From Episyrphus balteatus (lineage: Eukaryota; Arthropoda; Insecta; Diptera; Syrphidae): a stretch of 64,000 nucleotides of DNA. Below are positions 1 to 11,560 of the stretch, one piece after another. The translations under genes were made by a program, and so were the position numbers. The stretch spans positions 9,961,501 through 10,025,500 of the forward strand of contig NC_079136.1 in assembly GCF_945859705.1 (NCBI RefSeq). Reading direction: 5' to 3'. Positions within the stretch are counted from its first letter, which is position 1, and each line of letters opens with the position of its first letter. The notes beneath the pieces are model-generated. The model had not been told where the DNA came from. It did no database searches and saw nothing but the letters and a program-made list of their open reading frames with translations.

Positions 1-145
1 TTTATATCATTATTATTTCACCTTTTATATGACTCTTCAATCATATTTCTACCATCATGCCTACAAAAAAAAGTAAGAATTTTTTAAAGCCAACCATGTC
101 GAAATTTCAAACCGAGATTACGGTACTTCCTCTACTGCTGGCTGT
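1..145. repeat. Inverted copy of the repeat at about 9,410-9,550
   Basis: Read in reverse complement this stretch matches about 9,410-9,550: both carry the equivalents of CATGGTTGACTTTAAAAAAT, GAGATTACGGTACTTCC and a ...CCTACAA... segment in the same order, with scattered substitutions. It is a dispersed repeat of unknown class, cut by the window edge. No coding potential is visible. Confidence 0.6.
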
Positions 146-1924
146 TCGGTCATCTGGAACAAATCTTCACAGGTGTTTTGAGGTATTTTTCAAGTTTTTC
201 AATTAAAGATTATATAACTTGTAGAGCACGTACCGTTATGTGTGATGTATTAAATGAAAGGTAATATTATCAGCATGCGTATTAAAGTTAAATAAATTTG
301 TTATGTGCTCTAGATCAAAAGATATAACGTGTTTAGAAAAAGAAAATCTTTTCACCGTTATCTCAGAATTTTGAATATGAAATTAATTGAAATTTTGCAC
401 AATCATAATTTATTTAATTACCTATCTACTGTATAAATTTCATTCATCTATCTATTAAAAAAGTTATGTTCAATTGATTTTTCGTGTCGCTTTTTCGTTT
501 CATCTTGTTTCAAATCACTACGATACTGAAATTCACTTCAAAAATGAAATTTTTAGGAAAATATTTTGTTATTCGTACAAGACAAGACTGCAAAAAAATA
601 TTTTTAATTCTTAAATTCTTACATATATCTTCATTTATTTATTTTCACCTTTTAAATAGTAGCTTTAGTTAACTTGACCCTCGTCTATTGACTTCTTGTC
701 AAAAACGAAAACTGACCCATTTTTAAAAAACTGAGAGACATCTTGTCGCCTAAAGTCTGATCTAGATTTGTTTGTCTGAAGTTTTTTTCTTTTGAATTCC
801 CCAAACCCTAATCCTAATTGTTGACCCTTAAGAGACAAAAACAAACTTCCCCTACAACACTTGTTAACTAGAATTATTGAAACTTATCCCAACTCAATAC
901 TTCTTTTGCTTGACCATTCCCATGCTATGGGTAATTTAGTATCCAATAACTTTTTTTCTGAAAATTGTCACAAAGCCTAAGAATAAGAAAAAAAGGTGTG
1001 TTTTTCTTTTTTTTTTGAAAGAATAAAAACATTTCTTCTTTGTAAATAATCCACCTTTAGCCATTCATTTGTAAGAAGCCATATACTACTCTAAAAAGCA
1101 AAACAAAAATACAAAAACAATAGCACTTTTCATCAAAAAAGACACAAAACAAAAAAAAAAAATATATAAACCCTTGTTTTGCTATCTAAACAAAACAATA
1201 CTTTGTGTGTGACTTAACCCTTAAAAAAAAAAAAGTAAAACAAGAGTCAGTGTGAAGAAAAAAAGTAGAAAACTCGAAAATCCCGGAAATAAATAAGTTT
1301 TGCTTCAACCCTTTTGTGTGAGATGTTTTCCCAGTAGTTCAGTCTTTTGTTTCAGTGATAATGTTTCTACACGCTCAACTCTCCTTTCTATTCTTTACAT
1401 ATTTGACAGCCTCGTGGTTCCTATTATAGCTTTTGTATACACATCTTAGTATAAAGTGTATTGTTGTTTCATTTTTGTTTGTATATGTGGAGGTGGTGAT
1501 AAGGAGGTTTTTTTAGTTGTTGTTGGTTATATTTAGTATATACCAACACTTTTTAGAAGAATGTATTGTCGGAATACAAACCTTCAGCAGATTGTTTTTC
1601 CAGCTGTCCGAATTTATTCGTTTGTGACTGCCAGATAAAGGGAAGCAAGAGATGCTGGACATCAGCATTTGGAAAGAAACTTGTGCATGGATTGTTGGTT
1701 TATGGTTCATTTGGGATATTTTTTTTTTCTCCAATTTTTATTTATCCATTCACACTGAAAGTGACGTAGGTAAGCAATTTCGACGAGAAATAACATTTCA
1801 CCCATTTTGCTTGAATTCAGAGTTGTTTTTAAATCCTGTCCAGAGTTCAGACTCTTATTCGGACAACCTCTCAGTAGATATATGTATTTATAATGTAGCT
1901 TAAAAGCTACAGTACTGTGCAAAA
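146..1924. other. AT-rich non-coding stretch, nothing recognised
   Basis: Homopolymer-rich A/T sequence. Short open frames here, for example around 1,566-1,903, overlap on both strands, have no family resemblance and look like chance. I see no RNA gene, splice-framed exon or mobile-element end. Confidence 0.5.
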
Positions 1925-1926
1925 TA

Positions 1927-2145
1927 CACTGAGGGAAAAAATAAATTGAAGTTGAAAAGTCTTAATTTTTAAGATGAACTACTTTGGTTTATGTTACTTT
2001 GAAATAGGTTACCACCAAAAATCAACCTTTTTTCCACGTTGATTTTAAAATATTTATCTCCAACGCAAAATTAATCCGAATAGTAGTGAAATCAATGTGG
2101 TTCTCATTGATTTTACGTTGTTTTATGGTGGCTTTTCCCTCAGTG
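1927..2145. mobile_element. 219-bp TA-flanked MITE, CACTGAGGG family, copy A
   Basis: The element opens CACTGAGGGAAAAA and closes TTTTCCCTCAGTG, flanked on both sides by TA (1,925-1,926 and 2,146-2,147). The interior is also palindromic: AATCAACC/CACGTTGATTT on one side matches AAATCAATGTGG on the other. No coding capacity. TA target duplication and perfect short TIRs fit a Tc1/mariner-type non-autonomous element; the superfamily is inferred from the TA only. Close relative at 2,997-3,208 and a longer cousin at 26,078-26,519. Confidence 0.85.
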
Positions 2146-2202
2146 TAGATGTTTGGTTGATGTTAATAGTCAATTCCTCGCAAGAGGCAGTACCCTTAAA
2201 AA

Positions 2203-2275
2203 AAGTCTGGGCTGGATTTGAACTAAGAACATCTGACGTGCCACTCCATCGCACAGACCATTGCGCCACTGGAAA
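2203..2275 (-). repeat. tRNA-like sequence (SINE-like or tRNA pseudogene)
   Basis: The minus strand reads an A-box-like AGTGGCGCAATGG and, about 45 nt later, a B-box-like AGTTCAAATCC. That spacing is the internal RNA polymerase III promoter layout of a tRNA. Acceptor and anticodon stems do not pair cleanly, so this is not a functional tRNA. It lies 58 bp beyond the MITE at 1,927-2,145, which suggests a tRNA-derived SINE head or a relic of one. No poly-A or oligo-T SINE tail is clear. Confidence 0.5.
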
Positions 2276-2994
2276 ATACTTACCTCATTACCTTATTTTA
2301 TAAAATCGGTACCAAATAATTTCTAAAGAGCATAAAATTGTCAGTTTTGATTAGCAATTACCAACTATTTTTTGGCGTCAAAAATCATTTGCGTAGTGAA
2401 ATTTGGTACACTAAAAAATATTAGGAAAAAACTACCAACTTTATTTTTAAAAAAATTGGGACTCTAAAATGGCGGGGAAATAAGCGTTTAAATAGAATTT
2501 TCTTTTTAAAAACAGTGTAAAAGCAAGGCATTTAGATAAATTGATGTTTTAAATATGTTCGATCTTGGATTTGGTTATGACTGTTCAAATTCAATGAAAA
2601 AAAAAAACAAAATAAAAAAATTTTAAAACAAATTTCATAATGTTAAACACACTTTTAAAATATTATGCTATTAGTATTAGCTTTTTATGCTTTATTAACT
2701 ACCAAAATTTTTAAAACTTTCCTATTTATATCCATACATACTATATTTTAAGATTAAGATTTTAAAAAAATTACAAAGTCCAATAAAATTGAATATTTAT
2801 TTTTTTTAACGGAAATATACTACTTCTCTAAACGTTTTTATTATTCTTAAGTCGAATCCGAAATCCGAAAAATTTTAAGTTCTTACGTATGTCTTAAAAA
2901 CGTGACGTCATAGATTTTTTTACTTCAGATCAGAGGAGGGGGTAAATTGCGTAATAAGTTTCAAAAAATCAATGATTTATTAAGAACTTTAGTG
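2276..2994. other. AT-rich non-coding stretch, nothing recognised
   Basis: Contains a few short internal inverted matches (ACCAACTATT / AACTACCAAC around 2,360-2,440) but no definable element, gene or RNA. Confidence 0.4.
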
Positions 2995-2996
2995 TA

Positions 2997-3208
2997 CACC
3001 GAGGGAAAAAATAAATCGAAGTTGAAACGTCTTGGTTTCAAAGATGAACTACTTTGATTTATGTGACTTTAAGATACGAAACCATAAAAAATTAACCCTT
3101 TTTCCACGTTGATTTAAAAATGTTCATCTTCAACGCAAAATCATTCCGAATAAATCAATGTGGTTTTCCTTGATTCTACGTTATTTTATGGTGGCTTTTC
3201 CCTCAGTG
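2997..3208. mobile_element. 212-bp TA-flanked MITE, CACTGAGGG family, copy B
   Basis: It starts CACCGAGGGAAAAA and ends TTTTCCCTCAGTG, with TA on each side (2,995-2,996 and 3,209-3,210). Aligned by eye it is near-identical in layout to 1,927-2,145, including the AAATCAATGTGG block and the TTTTATGGTGGC block just before the right end. The two copies lie 0.85 kb apart, which is typical of local MITE clustering. Non-coding. Confidence 0.85.
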
Positions 3209-3806
3209 TATAGACGTTTTTCTTTTGTAAAAAAAAAATGAAATGAGATATTCGGTCAGGTAAAGGGTGTTTTTTTTTGGTGAAGGAAACAAAAATATCT
3301 CCGAATAAAATTTCAGTTCAAAATATCTATATTTCCCTTGTTCGAAAAAAACACCCTTTCATCCAAAATAGTTGTATGGGCTCCGTAGATGTAATATTTT
3401 TTACAAGATTTCAATCGGGTACCAGTTTGAAAAGTGATTTTTGGTAATAATTACATCATCCCAAAAAAAAAACACCCTTTCAGCCAAAAGTTTATTTTAC
3501 TTTTGGCTCTGATAAGTAATTGAATGTTTATAAAATAAAGTTCTTAGGCGTATTTACTGCATGAATAATTGGCTTTTATGAAGTCTCTTTATTCTCCCTG
3601 TCCTAAATTTACATTATTACAAAATTTCATTAGGGTGTCCCATCAATATAATTTTTTAATAAAAAAAAAAACTACCTTAATCTTTTATACCATTGATTTT
3701 ACCGGATTTATAAGTAGCGGATTTTCCTTCTTTCCAAAAAAAACACCCATTCATCTAAAATATTCGTTAAATATTTGCTTTCTGTCGTAATAAAAAAAAT
3801 TACCTA

Positions 3807-4236
3807 CACAGAAAAAAATATGACCCGCTAAAAACTAACAGATTGCCATATTGTTTTACCGTCCATACATTTCATAAGGAAATCTTATTAAAATCAACGA
3901 TTAATAAGGTTTTTTTAATGAGATTTCTTATTATTTTTATAGAGAAAATCTTATTAAAATTTGACTGAAAAGTTGATTTTTTTTGCAACTTAGCACTAGA
4001 ACAAAAATCGCGATCAATATTTTCATGGCAGGTTGGTTCAGGTGGTAAGGTGGGCGACTAATGATTTGAAGTCTCCAGTTCGATTCCCTGCCTGGTCATG
4101 TTTTTTTTTATTTTTTTGTAGATTTTAAAACAATAAGGAAAACCCGATTGTTTTAATAAGGTTTCCTTCTTGGATGAAAACCATAGAGAAATCTTATTGT
4201 TTTTGTTCTATTTTATGTGGTCTATTTTTCTCTGTG
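3807..4236. mobile_element. 430-bp TA-flanked MITE carrying a tRNA-like core
   Basis: Left end CACAGAAAAAAATATGACC, right end (reverse complement) CACAGAGAAAAATAGACCAC, TA on both sides (3,805-3,806 and 4,237-4,238). Subterminal halves are also inverted: AAGATTTCTTATT-type blocks with 'AAATCTTATTAAAAT' on the left and 'AGAGAAATCTTATTG' on the right. The centre holds a tRNA-like segment (4,025-4,100). The element is inserted into the degenerate ~125-bp array. Non-autonomous; the TA duplication suggests Tc1/mariner-type mobilisation. Confidence 0.8.
4025..4100 (+). repeat. tRNA-like sequence inside a MITE
   Basis: The segment carries an A-box-like TGGTTCAGGTGGTAAGG and a B-box-like AGTTCGATTCC about 40 nt downstream. 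GGCAGG near the start can pair with CCTGCC near the end as an acceptor-like stem. The anticodon arm does not pair properly, so I do not call a working tRNA. It sits in the exact middle of an inverted-repeat element, where it could supply an internal Pol III promoter. It may be a captured tRNA pseudogene or a SINE head. Confidence 0.6.
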
Positions 4237-4605
4237 TATTTTCACACCAAATGTAACAGTTTTTATGGTACATTCTGAAATTCATGTTTTCTTAACAAAA
4301 AAATAAATGCCCTTTCACTCAATATAATTTTGTAGACTTTTTAGACTTTCAGTTCTTATAACAAACAAACGTTTTTCATTAAGTTTAAAGAAAAAAAAAT
4401 TATGTCAACTTTTATATCTTTCTCACAAAAACACCCTTTCGCAAAAAAATATGTTAACAAAATTAAGGGATTCTCTGCTTCATTTAAAATATCTATCACG
4501 AATTTCATCAGCTGTATGACTGTTTTGTTACGTTTCATATCCAGCCTCTCTCCAGCGAAAAAAAAACACCCTTTCATCCAAATTGTTTGTATAGACTCTT
4601 GGCTA

Positions 4606-7433
4606 TATTGATTCTTATTTCAAAACCAAACTTTTTACCAATTTTCATGAGGGTAAACATTTTTTTTTAAATATTGATTTTATGTTCTATTTTTCTCGCA
4701 ATATCTAAACTCATTTCTGAACAAAAGATTGAAATTTTGCATACGATTTTACATTTCGTTCTTTCAGTTCACATTCACTCCTACAACTTTTGACTTAAAA
4801 GCGAAAAATCCTCGTAATACCACTCAGTGCATTTGAGCATTTTAAGAAACTTTTTTTGAAAAATTTTCAAGGAATCTCTATTAGTTAAAAAATTGTCTTC
4901 GAAATTTTATTGAATATAAAGATACTAGAGATTAATTCATTTAAACAGTACTGTGTTGTACATTCGTTTTAAATCTCCCTTTTATATTGGCAAAAAAGTA
5001 TACGTGATTTTCATTACCCCAGTTCTCTAAAGAATCTTCCATTAGTTTTTCTATTTTTCCAATCTATTCCAAAGTAGAACTCTATACTGGACTGATAGTG
5101 AGACAACACAATAAGCTGTCCCTATAGACATCTCAACTAATTATCCTTATTTTCTCTTCTATTTTCAAATAGCTGCAAAAAAAAAAATAAAAAAAATAAA
5201 ACAAAACAAAAGAAGGATATAAACCATTACAGGATAGGAAATAATAATAAAAAAAAAACTAAAAATCCTCGTAGTGAACTATATTTATTTGCTTGTGTGT
5301 CTTTAAGTCAGCCTTGTTGGCAACACATTGTCGTTCGTCAGTTTCAACTTTAATTGGTTCATGTGCTTGAATTTTTAATTTTTTTTTTATTTTCTTAGTT
5401 ATCCTTGTTTAGCTTGATGTATATCCTTTTTTTTTTTGTTCCTTCATAAAACGTAACTTATATACTTTCTATAAGAGTGTACATCTTATTTTACGAGATT
5501 GAAGAACACAGATAAACATTTTCATATGTAGAAGTTGAAGTTTAGAATTTTAAATTGAGGGGGAAAGTGTTAACAAGAACGCGCGAGTGAAAATTAGTTT
5601 GTTTTAGTTTATTTGAACTCTTTTTAAAATTGACTTTTCTGTACATATATTTTCAAGAAGGATATAAATAATACTTCCCCACGTAGGAGTCTATCACTCT
5701 TCTTAAGGTGACTGACTATTTGTGTAACTTGGAGAGTGAGAGAGCTTAAACACGTTCGTTTTGTTTGTCTTTCACTTTAAAATGGCATAGAATGTGGATT
5801 TGATAAACATCAACATTTCGAAAGATTTTTAAGATTCTCAAGATTGTAAAATTGTAACATATTGTTGTGTGGAAAATATTGACAGAAATATTGACAAGTT
5901 TACAAGGTGTCCATTTTGAATAAATATGAAATTGAGTACAAGCCACTTGTACTCTTTTGCAGAAGATTGTCATTTGTAGAAGAAGATGAAGAAGAAAAAA
6001 CCATACGAATCAGCAAAAAAAAAGTGAAGTGTTAATCAATGTCTCACCGAACGACATCGATGACGACTAAGTACCTGCTGCTGCACCTAAAGAGGCTGCT
6101 GCTGGTGAAATGAACAAAAATCTTTCTTTTTTTATGTAATGAACGTGACATTGATTGAGTCTGAAGTTGATGTTTAAAGTGGAGGTTTCTTTTCTTTTTT
6201 TTTTCTTCACTTTCAAACCAATAACCCTTGATTCTACTTCAACCCTATGGAACCGTTTTTCTAGATGTAAATAACGAATATATTTTGAGAGATAGATCAC
6301 ACAATTTAAAATGCGACAACAATATGAAGTTTACGCACGTTCTTTGATGATGATGTATGGAACTTGATTTTGAGGGTTGATGATGAAGAAAGACGAAGAA
6401 ACAGACTTGAAGAAGACAAAAAAAAACACCCAAATCCTACCCCAATCAGTGAGATAGTGAGTTGTGGTGTAAATGGTATAAAATGGTGATGGAGAATAAT
6501 TGCTTGGCTGTCTCTTCCATACTGTCACTCTCTGGAAGAAAGTTTTCGAATTATTTATATTTCCACCAAAAAAAAAAAAAGAAGAGGCGTGGTTTTTTAA
6601 GTCAAAATTTTCATTTTGAATCCACACGAGAGACATAAGGTAGTTAGGGTTGGTTTTTCCCTTACGTACATAGGTCTTGTTAAATGATAAATATTCTCAT
6701 TCATTTTCAACATTGTGAGGGAAAATTGTCAAGACAATGCTTTTTGTGTGATTTACATACAAGGTGTGACTGTTAACACGCGTACCTATGTTAATTTATA
6801 ATTAACATATGTTGTGTTGTGCTTAATGAATTTAGATAGGAAATTTCGTGGAAATGGAAAGAAAAAGACAACTCATTCATATTTGAATTAGATTTTTTTG
6901 ATACAAAAACAAACTTTGATAGAACAGAATAATATAAATGCTTTTTGTTTGGGATTGAGCAAAAATAACGGACGTCCTTAAGTCAGCATACAAAAAAAAA
7001 TGCTTTTTTTGAAATATGAAAAACTTTGTAATGTATTGAAACCTATTGTACATATGTCAGAAAAAACTGACAAACTTAATGGACGGTCTGTCACTTTTTT
7101 CGATAAGCAAAAAGGTAGTGAATATAGCAAGCTTAAGAAGCCTCATGAAAGGATATTAAAAAATACGGACTTAAGATTTTTAAAAACAAAAAATAAAAGG
7201 AGCGTTGTTTTTTTAAACGAGAGATAATAAACATTTTAAGAACACAAGACAATAAAGTACAGGGAAAAATGGATTATGAAGTTTTCTATGTTGGCTTCTA
7301 TTTTAGAAGAGGGTATCACTATAAAAATAATTTTTATATTTGTTTTCAAAATGTGAAGAGCCATCGGACATTGAAATTGATAATGCTCCTTATCAGAACA
7401 AAATTAAAAGCTAAGACAAACATCATCTTCAAA
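4606..7433. other. AT-rich non-coding stretch, nothing recognised
   Basis: Long A/T runs with a slightly more complex patch at about 5,680-6,660 (GAAGAAGATGAAGAAG-type purine tracts, CTGCTGCTG triplets at 6,077-6,108). Open frames of 60-120 codons exist (for example 7,269-7,634) but are K/F/I/N-rich as expected by chance in AT-rich DNA and match no family I know. Confidence 0.4.
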
Positions 7434-8425
7434 ACACAGGTCTGCAAGGAAATCCTCCTTTTAATAAAACTATACTTTTCTAAAGGATTTTTGTATGTTG
7501 ATTCCGAATCCGAAGTCAGAATTGGCCTAGCACTTCACGTTTTTTTTTTTAATATTCCCTTTAGAAAATCTCAAAAATCCATTTTTGTTGTTTTCAAAGC
7601 AATATTTCGGGATAAAGTAATATTTTTCAATTAAATTAGTTTCGGTTAATGAAAGAAATTATTTTTATATTTATCTTTCAAATTCAGTTTCAATCTTCTC
7701 AATATCTCTTTTCTTTTCCGAGATATCTTAATTCAGGTAAGTTTAGTAGGTTTGGCATATCTTATACCATAAAGAAACAAAGTAATCTTTTAAAATTCAT
7801 ATTTCTTTATCCCAAGAACAAAAGTATAATTTTGTAATGGATTTTATTATGCTGAATCAGAATTCAAAATATTTCAGTCAGCTCTCGTTTTTGAGATATA
7901 CATACCTAGGAGTTTTTTTTGAGATTTTCTAAAAAGAAAAACTTGATTTTTTTGATCCTATAATGTGTATTTCTCAAAATCCTGACTTGATACAATTTTT
8001 TTGACTTCGGATTCTAACTCAGCACATCAAAAACTATTAGAAAAAATACTTTTGTTTCTGGGAAAAACAAATCTGAAGCTTGACAAGGCAGTTCATCGAG
8101 TGGTTTATCACAAATAAGATACTTCTCAATAGAAAAATAGTATATAAAATTACTAAACACTTGCAAATTTTGTTTAATGTATTTTATTATTTTTTTCTTT
8201 ACCTATCTAACTTTTCAAATATAACAGTCGTTGATATTTTACATTTTCCTTAATATATAAGTGGTTTTTTCCCCTAAGAACTGCAGCATTTCAATATTTT
8301 TGCTGTTTTTGTCAGTTAGTATCTTAGAATGTGTGTAAACTTTTCTTAATAAATACAAATTTGGTGTCATATGATAGATCATGTTATGAGAAATAATTTG
8401 AGCTGGTTACGAATAATAGTTTTAT
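7434..8425. mobile_element. Relic of the TAA-flanked CACTGGTC fold-back family
   Basis: The left end CACAGGTCTGCAAGGAAATC matches the intact relative at 55,213. Shared blocks continue in the same order: GATTCCGAATCCGAAGTCAG, then TTGACTTCGGATTCTAACTC followed by CATCAAAAACTA, then AAGATA...AATAGAAAAATAGTATATA, then ATATTTTACATTTTCCTTAA. Homology fades near 8,425 and no right TIR is present. A non-coding, 3'-truncated inverted-repeat element. Confidence 0.65.
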
Positions 8426-9555
8426 TGACGTGATAACGTCTTATAAATCGATGAACCATGGCAGCCACCACAAAAAAGTGACGCCATTTTCTCCCGTTCC
8501 ACTCTCGCACTTTTGCAGTGCGGCCAAAAATGTCAATTAAAAATTAAAAATAAACTATTAGAGATACAAAAATCTCCTATAGCTTATTTGAAAGATAATA
8601 ACCTAAAGCTTAATCCAAATGAAGGATTTTTAAAAATTCCGTCATTTAAAAGGGTAAACAGGGGTAAAACGGAAAGATGAAATTTGCGCTAAAATCTTGA
8701 TCAGGTGTTGTGGGTATGACAAAATGTTGATTATGGGTAGGGGAAATTTTTTTTGACAATTCTAAAGATGCCAGGTGAAAGATGAAGGAAAAAAAATTAG
8801 GGGTCTAATACGGATTTTTTTCCAACACTCTGCGTTTCTAAATATGAATTTTTGAAAAATACCTACTTTTTTAGGGGTATTTTTGGGTAGTTTTTGATTT
8901 TTAGCTTTATTTTGGAGCGTTAAAAAAATCTCAAATTATATAGCTGATCAATGCACATACATATGCAAAAAATTGGAATCGTTAAAAGAGTTTTGACTGA
9001 ATACGGAGAAAAATAAATTTTAAAAAAACAGGTTTTTTGGCCGTTTTTAACCCATTTTCACCGTTTTTTATTTTTATCTTTTTTTCTTTAATAGATAGAG
9101 GAATATAATATATGGAGTAATGATAGACCATGACCACGACTATATGTGTGCGAAATTTCAATTATTTTCGTAAACACAATTTTGAGATAACGGTAAAATA
9201 AAATTTTAGAATTCAACAGGTTATAACTTTTTACCAAAAGCAGATAGAAATTTGATTAAACATTAATAAGCATTCTGATACAACTACCTTTCATTTGGTA
9301 TATCACATATAACGCTAGACTAACTACAAGCCACATAATGTTAAATCAAGAAACTTGCGAAAAACCTCAAACCACCAGTGGAGATCTGTTGCGCCATGAA
9401 CAGCCACCTGTGTGGGAAGTACCGTAATCTCAGTCTGGAAATTCCACATGGTTGACTTTAAAAAATTCTAACTTCTCTTGTAGGCATCTTTGAAATGAGA
9501 TTGATACGTCATTTGAAAGGTGAAACAATAAGCTTTCACATGGTATAAAATTATA
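8426..9555. repeat. Unclassified repetitive sequence
   Basis: About 9,410-9,550 is an inverted copy of window positions 1-145. The block AAACAATAAGCTTTCA...GGTATAAAATT at 9,520-9,550 recurs in altered form at about 10,215-10,250. This suggests that the element at 9,556-10,194 is inserted in, or bordered by, copies of a second repeat. No TIRs or coding frame are resolved between 8,430 and 9,400. Confidence 0.4.
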
Positions 9556-10194
9556 CGATACGAACATCTTCTAAACGGTTAAAGCAATCAATTTCATTCC
9601 AAGGAATTTTTTGTAGAACGTTTAAGCCCTTACAAGAATATATCTTGCTAATTTGAAAATAATGAAGTTTCAGTGAATTAGAAATTTTTTAAAAATATAA
9701 AATGTTTTTATATTTTTTTTTTACTTTGACCTCGAATATCTTTAGAATGGTTAGATTAATGAAAAAAGTTAACAAGACCTTTTTTGTGGAGCAATCAATT
9801 TTCAACAAGAATATGTCTTGCGCGTTTGATCATTATAATTTTTCAATTTGTTACAAAATTAAGAACAAAAAACGAATTTTTAAAGATTTTCTCGATTTTT
9901 TGAACTCAAATATCTATTCAACGGTTAGATAAACGAAAAAAGTGTATAAGGTCTTTTTTGTAGAGCGTTCAATTTCCTACAAGAATATGAAAAGAAATTT
10001 GCTAAAAAGTCAATTAATAAAAAAATTATTTTTTTTTGTAGAAGCTTGATGTAAAAATGGAAAATTGCAAAGCGGAGGACCTTCCCATTAATATAAAGAG
10101 CTCATATTTGGTGTGTATATTCTAGAGGGGTCTAGCAATCGATTTTTCGGAGTACCAAATAAAAAAAAAAAATTTCGATTTTTTTGACCCACCC
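9556..10194. mobile_element. Left-truncated copy of the GGGTGGGTC element
   Basis: Collinear with 30,060-30,706: both contain ATCTTCTAAACGGTTAAAGC, then TTTTTTGTAGAACGTTTAAG, two further diverged repeats of that module, then a right end TTTTTTTGACCCACC followed by TA. This copy lacks the left inverted arm seen at 29,862-30,010. The three internal modules at about 9,565, 9,735 and 9,908 are roughly 172-175 bp apart. The apparent frame at 9,702-9,932 lies inside these modules and is not a gene. Confidence 0.7.
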
Positions 10195-11560
10195 TAATGA
10201 TCTATATATATATATATATTGAGCTGAAGCAATAGGCTTTCAGGTGCTATAAAATTTATTATAGGTTGTTGTATCAAAAAAATGAGTTTTTGTGTGAAGT
10301 GATTTTTTCACTTTTTTCATAAGAAATTATTGTTTTCAATAAATTATTTTAATACTTTTTGCTCATTGTAAAAATTTAAAAATGGTTTTATTATTTAGAA
10401 GAAATATTTGTCTTTTAATGGTATAATTTTTTTTGTGAGCTTTTAAAATAAAAAAATTAATATAATGAGATAAGAAAAAAGGTATTTTTTTTAGCTTTTT
10501 CTTGTAAATTATGATTGTTTGAAATAAATAAACGCTTCAAATGGCTCATTTTAAAAGCACACAACCTGTTTTCCTACGAAGTTATCACGTAAAATCATCG
10601 TCCGTAAACCAGCTTTACAGACAACCTCTTTTTTTTTTTGTATAAGGTCAACCGAATCTAAAAGGGTTATTTTCTGCAAAATATTTTTCAAAAATCATGT
10701 TTAAAAAAGTGGTACGTGCTAGAATTTTTCTGAAACTAGAAAGAGAGAAATCGTATTTGTCGCTAAAACTCTGAGCCAACACGGTTGGAGGACGTCATCG
10801 CTTAATCTTGAGAGGGGTACATCAAAAATGCAAAAATGCACCACATTTAAAACAATTTCTATCAGAAAAACACCTTTTATAAGGGTGCATATTTAGGCTC
10901 AATTAAACGAAAGAGCTTTGCAACGAACTTTATTTTTTTTTTTTTGTTTTTGTTCAATTTTTTTTAAATTTATCTTTAAGATAAATGTTAAGTGTTATAT
11001 AAGTATAAATTAAGTTTTTTTTAACGTAAAGTTTCCTTTATCAGATCGAACAATTAAAATTTCTGGATGTAGTTTTAAGAATTTTTTCGTCATATTCTTA
11101 TACTTTTTTTCTGTTAAAAACTCCTTAATCTTCATAAAAGAATCTCAACTTGACCTAACCTACATCTCAAGCAAAAAACCTATGCAAAACAAATTGTTTT
11201 TTTTTTTCGTCGACTACGTCATTCTCTTGAAGCTATACATTTTTTCTAATTAATTAAACAAACCAATTTTTCAAACCAAATTAAAATTTGTCAGATGATT
11301 GATTAATGTCAAAATCACCGCCATTACAAATTATCAACAAAAACTCAGAAAAAAACTCTCTAATACCTGACTTAACTGACTAACTGACAAACCTAACATG
11401 AAAATCCCTCGTTAAATTTAAATATATTCACAAAAATCCAACAACAACAAGAGAAAAAAAAATCCCTACAAATCATCAAACGAAAGTGTTTTTACCTCGA
11501 AGAATATTATAAGCAAAAACACCATAAACAAGAAAATTAAAATAATCCAAAAACTCTCTC
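10195..11560. other. AT-rich non-coding stretch
   Basis: Includes a short (TA)n run at 10,203-10,220 and a degenerate repeat of the AGCTTTCA...TATAAAATT block. Otherwise homopolymer-rich sequence in which I recognise nothing. Confidence 0.4.

Larger units (their letters stand above)
3255..4605. repeat. Degenerate tandem array, ~125-bp period, split by a MITE
   Basis: The motif A(n)CACCCTTTCATCC recurs, with variants, at about 3,350, 3,472, 3,741, 4,308, 4,431 and 4,565. Spacings are 122, 269 (about two periods), 567, 123 and 134. Subtracting the 432-bp MITE plus duplicated TA at 3,805-4,236 reduces 567 to about 135, so all intervals fit one 122-135-bp period. An inverted motif (AAAGGGTGTTTTTTTT) at about 3,263 may mark the left edge. 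Each motif is followed by a diverged ...TTGTATAGACTC... block. Old array, no coding function seen. Confidence 0.5.

Noticed and set aside
4025..4100. Functional tRNA gene
   Set aside because: Anticodon stem does not pair and the sequence is central to a MITE; called tRNA-like only. The same applies to 2,203-2,275 and 26,286-26,366.
7269..7634. 121-codon plus-strand frame
   Set aside because: K/F/I/N-rich composition typical of AT-rich DNA, and its second half runs into the TAA-flanked fold-back relic.
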